Below are positions 56,501-64,000 of a DNA stretch of 64,000 bases, one piece after another. The position numbers and the translations under genes are program-made. The notes below the pieces were generated by a model. The model ran no database searches and was not told the origin of the DNA. It was given only the letters and a program-made list of their open reading frames with translations. Positions within the stretch are counted from its first letter, which is position 1; each line of letters opens with the position of its first letter. Origin of the DNA: DASZIT01 sp963819695 (GTDB lineage: Bacteria > Actinomycetota > Acidimicrobiia > Acidimicrobiales > RAAP-2); the NCBI GenBank assembly GCA_963819695.1, contig CAWFXD010000001.1, positions 2,232,001 to 2,296,000 on the forward strand, given 5' to 3'.

Positions 56501-56977
56501 ATGTGGATCGACGGCAAGGGATCGATGGTGCTCACGCGGCCCGAGTGCAAGCGCCTGCTGGCGGTGGCGGCCTCCGACCAAGAGGTCGGACGACTGGGGG
56601 TCGCCACTGACCAGGCACCGGTGGTCGTTCCGGTCAACTTCTCCGTCCGCGACGGTCACGTGCGGGTGCGGGTCGGGCCTGGCTTCGTGTCCCAGGCTGC
56701 TACCGGTCACCTGGTGGCGTTCGAAGTCGATCAGGTGGATCTGGACTCCGGCGTCGCCTGGAGCGTGCTCGTCCGTGGGTTGGCCACCCTGATCGAGTCC
56801 CCGACCGAGACCGAGCTCACCGACGCGGCCCATCCGCTGGTTCCCGAGCCGGGTGACATGGTCCTGGTCATTCGCCCCGACATCCTCACCGGGCGACGCT
56901 TCGACCTCCACCCGTCGCCATCAGATCGCCTGGGTGGTGCGAACGCCTCACCCTCCGACCCCTCGGTCGGGCACTGA
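56501..56977 (+). CDS. Second FMN-binding split-barrel (PNPOx-like) protein
   Basis: The start is uncertain: the ATG at 56501 (MWIDGKGSMVLTRPECKRLL) is family-like, and the frame is open from 56468. About 158 residues follow the same plan as the preceding gene: EVGRLGVATDQAPVVVPVNF, VRDGHVRVRVGPGF, GHLVAFEVDQVDLDSGVAWS and VLVRGLATLIESPTE. It ends with VLVIRPDILTGRRF, near the usual PNPOx end. Sequence identity to its neighbour is low to moderate, so the pair is an old duplication or two separate recruitments. It precedes the phosphoketolase gene by about 100 bp. A role in redox balance during phosphoketolase flux is only a guess. Confidence 0.85.
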   Translation: MWIDGKGSMVLTRPECKRLLAVAASDQEVGRLGVATDQAPVVVPVNFSVRDGHVRVRVGPGFVSQAATGHLVAFEVDQVDLDSGVAWSVLVRGLATLIESPTETELTDAAHPLVPEPGDMVLVIRPDILTGRRFDLHPSPSDRLGGANASPSDPSVGH

Positions 56978-57074
56978 CGAAAGTCATCGCACCCGCCGTC
57001 GTCGGTTCCGGGACGAACGATTGGACCGAGCCACACGACGACGCCGACACGACGCCACACCGAAAGAGTTGCCG

Positions 57075-59529
57075 ATGACCGACATCCGAGTCTCAACGTC
57101 ATCCTCTCCGACCGACGAGGGCGAGCTCCGCCAACTCGACGCCTACTTCCGCGCCGCCAACTACCTGACCGCCGGCCAGATCTATCTGATGGACAACCCG
57201 CTGCTGCAGCGGCCACTCGTCCCCGAGGACATCAAACCCCGGCTGCTGGGGCACTGGGGAACCAGTCCCGGCCTCAACTTCCTGTATGCCCATCTGAGTC
57301 GGACCATCAGGGCCCGGGGGATCGACGCCATCTTCGTCTGCGGGCCGGGTCACGGGGGCCCGGCCGTCGTGGCCAACACCTGGCTGGAGGGAACCTACAG
57401 TGAGCGCTTTCCTCACATAGCCCGCAACGGTGCGGGAATGACCCGGCTGTTTCGACAGTTCTCCTTCCCGGGTGGGATCCCGAGCCATTGCAGTCCCGAC
57501 ACCCCGGGATCGATTCACGAGGGAGGCGAGCTGGGCTACTCGCTGAGCCATGCGTTCGGTGCGGCCTTCGACAATCCGGACCTGGTGGTGGCCTGCGTGG
57601 TTGGCGACGGCGAGGCGGAGACAGGGCCGGCCGCCACCGGATGGCACTCGAACAAGTTTCTCGATCCACAACGCGATGGCGTCGTGTTGCCCATCCTCCA
57701 TCTGAACGGGTACAAGATCGCCGCACCAACCGTGTTGGCCCGAATCCCGACTTCGGAGTTGCTGTCCCTCTTCACCGGCTACGGATACCGGGCGATACTG
57801 GTGGAGGGTGGGTTCGACGGTGAGGACCCAATGGCCGTCCACCGCCGGATGGCCTCCGCCCTCGACGGGGCTCTGGCGGAGATCGGCGAGATCCTGGCTT
57901 TGGCCCGGGGTGGGGGTGTCCGGACGCGACCGGTGTGGCCGATGCTGATCCTCCGGACGCCGAAGGGCTGGACGGGTCCCAAGGTGGTCGATGGGCTCCC
58001 GATCGAAGGGACGTTTCGGGCCCATCAGCTTCCGCTCGGCGAGGTCCGCACCAATCCCGAACATCTGGCCCAACTCGAGGGCTGGCTCCGGAGCTACCGA
58101 CCCGAGGAGCTTTTCGAGGATGACGGGTCCCCGGTCGAGGCGATTTGCGGGTTCCCCCCGGCCGGCGATCGGCGGATGAGCGCCAACCCGCATGCCAACG
58201 GGGGCCTCCTGCTCCGCCGATCTGGAGCTCCCCGACTTCTGTGACTACGGGGTCGATGTCCCGAGCCCAGGGTCTGGCCTCCACGAGGCGACCCGGGTCC
58301 TCGGCGGCTTTCTCCGGGATGTGATCCGGGCCAACCCATCCACCTTCCGGGTGTTCGGGCCGGACGAAACCTCGTCGAACCGGCTGCAGGACGTCTTTGA
58401 GGTCACCGACCGGACCTGGGATGCGGAGCTTCGCCCCGGAGACGATCATTTGGCTCCCGACGGCCGGGTCATGGAAATGCTGTCCGAACACCAGTGCGAG
58501 GGATGGCTCGAGGGATACCTTCTCACCGGTCACCATGGAATCTTCAACTGTTACGAAGCATTCATCCACATCGTCGACTCGATGTTCAACCAGCATGCCA
58601 AGTGGTTGAAAGCCAGCCGGGAAGTCCCCTGGCGCCGGCCCATCGCCTCGTTGAACTACCTGCTTTCCAGCCACGTCTGGAGACAGGACAACAACGGCTT
58701 CTCCCATCAGGATCCCGGCTTCATCGATCACGTGGTCAACAAGAAGGCCGAGATCGTCCGGGTGTATTTCCCCCCGGATACCAACTGCCTGCTGTCGGTA
58801 GCCGACCACTGTCTGAGAAGTCGGAATTATGTCAATGTCATGGTGGCCGGCAAGCAACCCCAGCTCGATTGGCTGACCATGGACGAGGCGCGGGACCACT
58901 GCACCCGGGGGCTGGGCATCTGGGACTTCGCGTCGAACAGCGGGGACTCGGTGCCCGATGTGGTCATGGCCTGCTGCGGGGATATCCCCACCCTCGAGAC
59001 CCTCGCCGCGGTGCAATTGCTGCACGAGTATCTACCTGATCTCGCAGTGAGAGTGGTCAACGTCGTCGACCTGATGCGGCTCGAACCCGATACTGAACAC
59101 CCGCACGGCCTTCCGGATCGGGAGTTCGATACCATCTTCACCCGCGATCGACCGGTGGTATTCGCCTATCACGGCTACCCGTTGCTCATCCATCGCCTGA
59201 CCTACCGCCGCACCAACCACGACAGCTTCCACGTTCGGGGCTACAAGGAGGAGGGGACCACGACCACGCCTTTCGACATGGTCATGCTCAACGACCTCGA
59301 CCGCTTCCACCTGGTCATCGATGTGCTCGACCGGGTTCCCGGTCTCGGTTCCCGGACCGCGACGTTGCGTCAGCAGATGGTCGATGCCCGCATCGATGCC
59401 CGACGCTATGGCCGCGAGCACGGTGAGGACCCCCCGGAGATCGCCCAATGGCGCTGGAGCGCGGCCGGTGCCGGCGGCGTCGGATCCCGCCTCGACCACA
59501 ACCGAGCGACCAGCCCGCCGCCGGGCTGA
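57075..59529 (+). CDS. xfp: Xylulose-5-phosphate/fructose-6-phosphate phosphoketolase, one frameshift
   Basis: Two frames join near 58,215 into about 817 residues, the normal XFP length. It splits xylulose-5-P or fructose-6-P with phosphate into acetyl-phosphate plus glyceraldehyde-3-P or erythrose-4-P, using thiamine diphosphate. The N-part has YLTAGQIYLMDNPLLQRPL, GHWGTSPGLNFLYAHLSR, CGPGHGGPAVVANTWLEG, FSFPGGIPSHCSPDTPGSIH and the ThDP motif VVGDGEAETGPAATGWHSNK. The C-part has FCDYGVDVPSPG, FRVFGPDETSSNRL, FHVRGYKEEGTTTTPFDM and VLDRVPGLGSRTATLRQQM. Removing one C from CTCCGCCGAT restores LLLRDLELPDF, so the break is probably an error. It lies 2 bp before the phosphorylase gene. Confidence 0.93.
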
Positions 59530-59531
59530 CC

Positions 59532-62239
59532 GTGCCTGACCAAGCTCGGTACCCGACCGTCCGCCCACCGGAACGCCAGCCGGCGATCGACGAGACCTTC
59601 GAGGCGATCATCTTCGACTGGGACGCCAGGATCGGACCCGATCGACGCCGGGACGCCAGCCGGTGGCGTGAACGAATCGAGTCGCTCTGCGCCGCCGGCG
59701 TGCAGGTCATCGCGGTAACCGATGACGAGGTGGGCGCCGTCGACGAATGGCTCCGGGCCAGGCCACGAGGTCGGGGCACGCTGCACATCTGTTGTGAACG
59801 CGGCGCCGCGGTCTACCGGGTGGATGGCGACGGGCCCCAGCTCGTGCCGCGGCGGTCCGCCCGCCCCGAGGAGGACCGGGCCGGGTACGTCGAGATGGCG
59901 CTGACCGACAGTTCCGATTGGTCGCGTTGGGCCGCCGGTTGGCTGGCGGCCCAGGGGATTACCGGTGGACTGGTCCTGATCGGCGGTGACCATTTCGACC
60001 GCGGCGAACGGCGCCGGCTTCGACATCCGCCGGGCGGAGGACTTTCCCCGAGCCGTGGTCATCCCGTTCGGAGCCGAACCCGGGGCGCGTGCCTGGTGGC
60101 GTCGAGCCGCTCGGGGCCGGGCTGGAACGCTTCGTCGAGCTCTGCGACCACCAACTCGTGCGGCGAGCCACGCTCCGGGTGCCGAACATCGACCTCGACC
60201 CCGCCTGGGTCGCTTCCATTGCCCAACGAACGCTCCAAACAACGGATCGCCGAATCACTCGGGACGCTCGGCAACGGCTGGGTAGGGGTGCGCGGCTCCC
60301 GCGACGACGACGGCCCGGGCAGCGACCCGTTGTTTCTGGTCAACGACGTCTTCACCCCGGACGGCCACATGCTCCCCGGCCCCAACTGGACCGGCCTCGA
60401 GAGACCCGGCATCGACCCTGATGGCGGCGAGCAACGCATCCTCGACATGCGCGGTGGAACGCTGATCCGCCTCGGCCGCGATGACGCTGGGGGGCGCTCC
60501 CTGCGCTTCGTCTCCGCGGCCCGTCCCCTACGCGATGGCCCTCCGCGCCGAGGGGCCAGAGGCCAACCTCCAAGCCGGCGATCCCCTCCGCCGACCGGCG
60601 GAGAGCGTCGAGTTCGAGGCGAGCGAGGATGGGGGCACCGTTACGGCCCGAACGGGTCGGGAGGGCTCCGAGATCGCCGTGGCGGCCCGGGATCGGGTGA
60701 CCACTGGACAGGGCCGGCGGGTGATCGAGCGGCTGGCCGCCTGGGCTGCCGGAAGCTCGATCCACGGGGGAGACGCCCGCCAGCGACTTGCCCAGGTGGA
60801 TGTCCATGGGATTCGACGCCCTGCTCGCCGAACACCGGACGGAGTGGGCCCACCGCTGGGACGACGCCGAGGTGGTGATCGACGGGGATCCGGAGGCGGA
60901 GCTGGCGGCTCGCTTCGCGGTGTTCCATCTCCTCAATGTCGCCAATGACCTCGGCGAGGCGGCGGTCGGGGCCCGGGGGCTCACCGGGAATGCCTATGCC
61001 GGTCACGTCTTTTGGGACGCCGACGTCTTCGTGCTCCCGGCGCTGGCCGCCATCCGGCCCGGCCGCGGCCCGAGCCATGCTCGAGTACCGCATCCGCCGT
61101 CTCCCCGCCGCCCGGGCGGCGGCAGAGGCGCAGGGCATGCGCGGTGCCCGATTTCCCTGGGAGTCGGCCGGCGACGGGAGCGACGTCACTCCCCGGAAGG
61201 TCCGAGGGACGGAACGGCGAGCTGATCCCGATCGAGACCGGAGCCCACGAAGAGCACATCGTGGCCGATGTGGCCTGGGCGGCGGCCCACTACGCTGGCC
61301 TGGACGGGCGACGCCGCGTTTCTGGCCGAAGGGGGACGTGACCTCTTGATCGACACCGCCCGTTACTGGGCCAGCCGCATCCGAACGGACGCCGACGGCG
61401 ACGGCCACCTCTACGGAGTGATGGGTCCCGACGAGTACCACCAGGTCGTCGACGACAACGCCTACACGAACGTCATGGCCCGCTGGAACCTCCGTCAGGG
61501 CGCCGACCTCCTGTCCCAGTCGGGTGACACCGCATACCGCGGCGACGTGGCGGGCACTGGCCGACGGACTGGTCGACGGATGGAGCCCGGAGCACGGGCG
61601 TCTACGAGCAGTTCGCCGGCTACTTCGAGTTGGAGCCACTCCTGATGTCCCAGTTCGCCCAACCCCCGGTCGCCATCGATGCGCTGCTCGGCGCCGAGCG
61701 GGTGGCGCGGTCCCAGCTCATCAAGCAGGCCGACGTGCTGATGCTCCACCACCTGGTCCCCGACGAGGTGGTGGACGGGATCGCTCCGGCCGTGCCTGGA
61801 CTTCTACGAGCCGCGGACGGCCCACGGCAGCTCGCTCTCCCCGGCGATCCACGCGTCGCTCCTGGCCCGGGCGGGTGAGCCGGAGCAGGCGCTCGAGCTG
61901 TTCCGGGTGGCCGCCCGCCTCGACCTGGACGATCTCACCGGCACGACCGCCGAAGGGCTCCACCTCGCCACCATGGGCGGGGTGTGGCAGGCCCTGGCGT
62001 TCGGCTTCCTCGGGATGCGAGCCGAAATGGGCACGCTCTCCGTCGATCCATGCCTGCCGGGATCCTGGAGCGCCCTCAGCCTGGCATTTCGTTTCGGCGG
62101 GCGGCGCCTCGCCATTCGTGCCGAACACGATCGAGTCACCGTCACTTGTCGTGAGCCCCTCATGGTCGAGGTCGCCGGTCAGCCGCCCCAATGGTGTCAG
62201 CCCGGCACGACGACGGTGGCAAACCCACCGGCGTCCTGA
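59532..62239 (+). pseudogene. HAD-GH65 disaccharide phosphorylase (trehalose/kojibiose-type), at least 11 frameshifts
   Basis: It starts GTG 2 nt after the phosphoketolase stop. An N-terminal HAD-like domain (FEAIIFDWDARIGPDRR, AGVQVIAVTDDEVG) precedes the GH65 plan. The GH65 part includes LGNGWVGVRGSRDDD, AYAGHVFWDADVFVLPAL and ARFPWESAGDGSDVTP. HLYGVMGPDEYHQVVDDNAY contains the general-acid Glu. The phosphate-binding region follows: QLIKQADVLMLHHLVPDEVV, FYEPRTAHGSSLSPAIHASL and LHLATMGGVWQALAFGFLG. These motifs identify a GH65 phosphorylase giving beta-glucose-1-P. Trehalose, kojibiose or maltose specificity cannot be told. In the HAD motif the usual Gly after the second Asp is Ala. Frames change about every 100-250 bp between 60.0 and 61.9 kb, so the gene is unreadable as sequenced. 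The intact product would be about 900 residues. Confidence 0.7.
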
Positions 62240-62485
62240 CCGACTCGATCGGTGGTAGGAAAGCTCCTGACGCCGGCGTCGGCCGTGAAGACGCATCCAT
62301 TCATGTCCTGGGTGGCCGTTGTGACCATCGCCCCTGGCCCGATGGTCTGAAGCGAGAGAGGGTGGCGGGATGGACGTGCGGTGTGGCTTTCCGGTCAGGA
62401 TGAATCCGGGATGCTCAGGCATGCCGCTCCCGGAGATCGAGTCCGCTTCGGCTCGGGCTGGGGTGGCGATGGCCGGCCACCGACC

Positions 62486-63262
62486 ATGAGCTCCCAGAAG
62501 ACCCCGGTCCCCCTGGATCGATTGGACGCGGTCATCTTCGATATGGACGGAGTTGTCACCGATACCGCCGGGGTCCACGCCCGATGCTGGAAGCAGGCCT
62601 TCGACGGCTTCCTTCGCTTACGTTCGCGGAGCACCGGCGAGGAACTCCGGTTGTTCGAGGACGAGGACTATCTGCGCTACGTCGACGGCAAGCCTCGTTA
62701 TGACGGCGTGGAGAGCTTCTTGTCCTCCCGTGGGGTCACCCTCGAACCCGGCGCTCCCTCGGATCCTCCCGGGTACAACACCGTCTGCGCGATCGGAAAC
62801 CTCAAGGACCGCGAATTCGAACGAGTCGTGACGGAGGAGGGAGTGACCCTGTTCGAGTCTACGGTCAGCTTCATCCGGTCACTGCGCTCACGCCAGACCC
62901 GCACCGCCCTGATTTCATCGAGCCGTCACGCCCGGGCGATGCTGGCGACCGGGGGTATCACCGATATCTTCGATGCCATCGTGGACGGGGTGGATGCCGA
63001 AGCCCTCGGGCTGCCCGGCAAGCCCGACCCGGCCATCTTCTTGACCGCGGCGCAAGAGCTCGACGTCGTTCCGTCTCGCGCCGCGGTGGTGGAGGACGCC
63101 CTCGCCGGGGTCGAGGCGGGCCGCCGGGGGGCATTCGGCTTCGTCATCGGGATCGATCGAGCTTCGCACGCCGAAGCGCTCCGATCGCGGGGGGCGGACG
63201 TCGTGGTCGACGACCTGTCAGACGTCGAGTTCCCGCCCGATACCGACCCGGCATCGTCGTGA
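62486..63262 (+). CDS. pgmB: Beta-phosphoglucomutase-like HAD phosphatase
   Basis: The 258 residues from the ATG at 62486 have the nucleophile motif VIFDMDGVVTDTAGVHARCW (Asp19, Asp21). A helical cap follows with FEDEDYLRYVDGKPRYDGVE, the substrate-recognition phrase typical of beta-PGM and its GH65-linked relatives. Motif II is TALISSSRHARAML, and the motif III/IV part is GLPGKPDPAIFLTAA and VVEDALAGVEAGRRGAFGFV. It would convert beta-glucose-1-P from the upstream phosphorylase into glucose-6-P. The 246-bp gap between the two genes holds no other frame I would defend, so they may still be one operon. Confidence 0.9.
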   Translation: MSSQKTPVPLDRLDAVIFDMDGVVTDTAGVHARCWKQAFDGFLRLRSRSTGEELRLFEDEDYLRYVDGKPRYDGVESFLSSRGVTLEPGAPSDPPGYNTVCAIGNLKDREFERVVTEEGVTLFESTVSFIRSLRSRQTRTALISSSRHARAMLATGGITDIFDAIVDGVDAEALGLPGKPDPAIFLTAAQELDVVPSRAAVVEDALAGVEAGRRGAFGFVIGIDRASHAEALRSRGADVVVDDLSDVEFPPDTDPASS

Positions 63263-63351
63263 GCGTGCGTCCGGCCGGGGCTTCGAGTCCGACGTCCCGT
63301 GCGGACGATAAGCGGTCTTCCGGAGGAATCATTTCGGAACCGGTGGCAGTG

Positions 63352-63357
63352 TACGGT
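63352..63357 (+). promoter_or_regulatory. Candidate leaderless -10 box before the small ORF and the CoA-transferase gene
   Basis: TACGGT ends 6 nt before the ATG at 63364. Confidence 0.35.
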
Positions 63358-63363
63358 GCCGCC

Positions 63364-63483
63364 ATGCGGCATACCCTCCTTGCCCATCCGACCCAGCCGT
63401 TTAGGTCGAGGCTGGGCTCGGTGATGGCCGACTTCTCCGGCCGCGCCGTTCGGGACGACCCACCCGGGCCATCGACGGGCTGA
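63364..63483 (+). CDS. Possible 39-residue leader peptide
   Basis: The short frame begins MRHTLLAHPTQPFRSRLGS and ends with a TGA 4 nt before the next gene's ATG. A TACGGT box 6 nt before its own ATG fits the leaderless promoter pattern seen elsewhere in this window. It matches nothing I know. It may be a leader ORF that couples or attenuates translation of the CoA-transferase gene, or a chance frame in GC-rich DNA. Confidence 0.3.
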   Translation: MRHTLLAHPTQPFRSRLGSVMADFSGRAVRDDPPGPSTG

Positions 63484-63487
63484 GCAG

Positions 63488-64000
63488 ATGCGGATCGTCC
63501 CAGTCGAGGAAGTGAGCGCCCGGCTTGCCGCCCTTCCGGGTCCCGAGCCTCGGGTCGTGGTGTCCGGCAACTTCGCCACCCCCGCCGTGCTGGTTCAGGC
63601 CCTCGTATCCGCTCTCGACCGTTGTCGGGTCTTTGCTCTCAACGCCCAACCTGGGTGGCCCCAACGCCCGGGCTTCATCAGCGAGACACCGTTCGTCGGG
63701 CCGGGCATGCGCCATGACCCCACCCTTGACTACCTCCCCATGCGTCTGTCGCTGGTCCCGCGGTTGTTCGACTCACTTCGCCCGGTGGATGCCGTTCTGG
63801 TGCATTCCTCCGTACCCCGCCAGGGGAAGATCTCCCTGGGGATCGAGGTCAACATCCTTCCGGCCGCCATCGAGCGGGCGCGGGCCCGGGGCGGACTGGT
63901 GGTGGCCCAGCTCAACCCCAACATGCCCTATACGTTCGGCGACAGCGAGTTCTCGACCGATTGGATCGACCTGGCCATCGAGGTCGACGAGCCACTAAGG
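63488..64000 (+). CDS. Acetyl-CoA hydrolase/CoA-transferase family protein (partial, runs off the window)
   Basis: The 171 residues in the window form the N-terminal part of the COG0427 family. MRIVPVEEVSARLAALPGPE opens it, followed by RVVVSGNFATPAVLVQALVS, GFISETPFVGPGMRH and the family phrases LDYLPMRLSLVPRLFDSLRP, VLVHSSVPRQGKISLGIEVN and VVAQLNPNMPYTFGDSEFST. Such enzymes transfer or hydrolyse CoA from acetyl-CoA, 4-hydroxybutyryl-CoA or succinyl-CoA. The active-site Glu lies further downstream, beyond the edge. It could handle acetyl units downstream of phosphoketolase, but the substrate class is not visible. Confidence 0.85.
   Translation, partial: MRIVPVEEVSARLAALPGPEPRVVVSGNFATPAVLVQALVSALDRCRVFALNAQPGWPQRPGFISETPFVGPGMRHDPTLDYLPMRLSLVPRLFDSLRPVDAVLVHSSVPRQGKISLGIEVNILPAAIERARARGGLVVAQLNPNMPYTFGDSEFSTDWIDLAIEVDEPLR

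Overview
The window is a GC-rich chromosomal segment from an actinobacterium. An Acidimicrobiia-like lineage is my best guess. Support comes from the gene order rplY-pth-mfd-PPIase-mazG-eno-ftsB-DUF501-ppx, a 32-residue bS22-type ribosomal protein, a DUF501 protein and frequent leaderless-looking promoters. I cannot name the species. Several genes carry single-base frameshifts, some at homopolymers, and two stretches (about 40.8-47.7 kb and 60.0-61.9 kb) are densely frameshifted. This looks more like uncorrected sequence error than ancient decay, because each segment between breaks still reads as good protein.

Layout. From 1 to 8.7 kb there is a surface-glycan cluster: DUF2304 membrane protein (partial), two GT2 glycosyltransferases, a GNAT acetyltransferase, a YfhO-type membrane protein, an unknown coiled-coil protein and a GT4-like glycosyltransferase. 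From 8.7 to 22 kb, all on the minus strand, lies a conserved housekeeping block, read in the direction of transcription: rplY, pth, an ABC-2 exporter pair, mfd, a lipoprotein PPIase, a YabN/MazG fusion, eno, ftsB, DUF501 and ppx. From 22.2 to 31.1 kb sits an accessory island between prs and rplY: a secreted protein of about 2,400 residues with a nearly identical 726-bp DUF11 tandem array, coupled to an L,D-transpeptidase and a small lipoprotein. From 31.3 to 33.5 kb are prs and a short GlmU that ends before the acetyltransferase active site.

From 33.6 to 40.3 kb runs a plus-strand catabolic operon (acyl-CoA carboxylase beta and alpha, an AtuA/DUF1446 protein and an acyl-CoA dehydrogenase), resembling acyclic terpene or branched-chain acyl-CoA degradation. 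From 40.4 to 48.1 kb are three translationally coupled prepilin-like genes (PilV-, PilW- and PilX-like) whose products carry large extracellular Ig, FN3 and sialidase-like extensions. A DosR-box-like palindrome precedes them.

From 48.2 to 57 kb come typA, a tRNA-Gln, an OmpR/HAMP two-component pair, bS22, an amidohydrolase, rpiA, an MDR oxidoreductase and two FMN split-barrel proteins. From 57 to 63.3 kb there is a sugar phosphorolysis module: phosphoketolase, a HAD-GH65 disaccharide phosphorylase and beta-phosphoglucomutase. It should feed glucose-6-phosphate and acetyl-phosphate into central metabolism. The window ends inside an acetyl-CoA hydrolase/CoA-transferase gene.

The most noteworthy items are the near-identical DUF11 array and its L,D-transpeptidase partner, the pilin-fused giant adhesins, a structured element in the rpiA/MDR gap, the short GlmU, and a repeated TANNNT box 6-10 nt before start codons.
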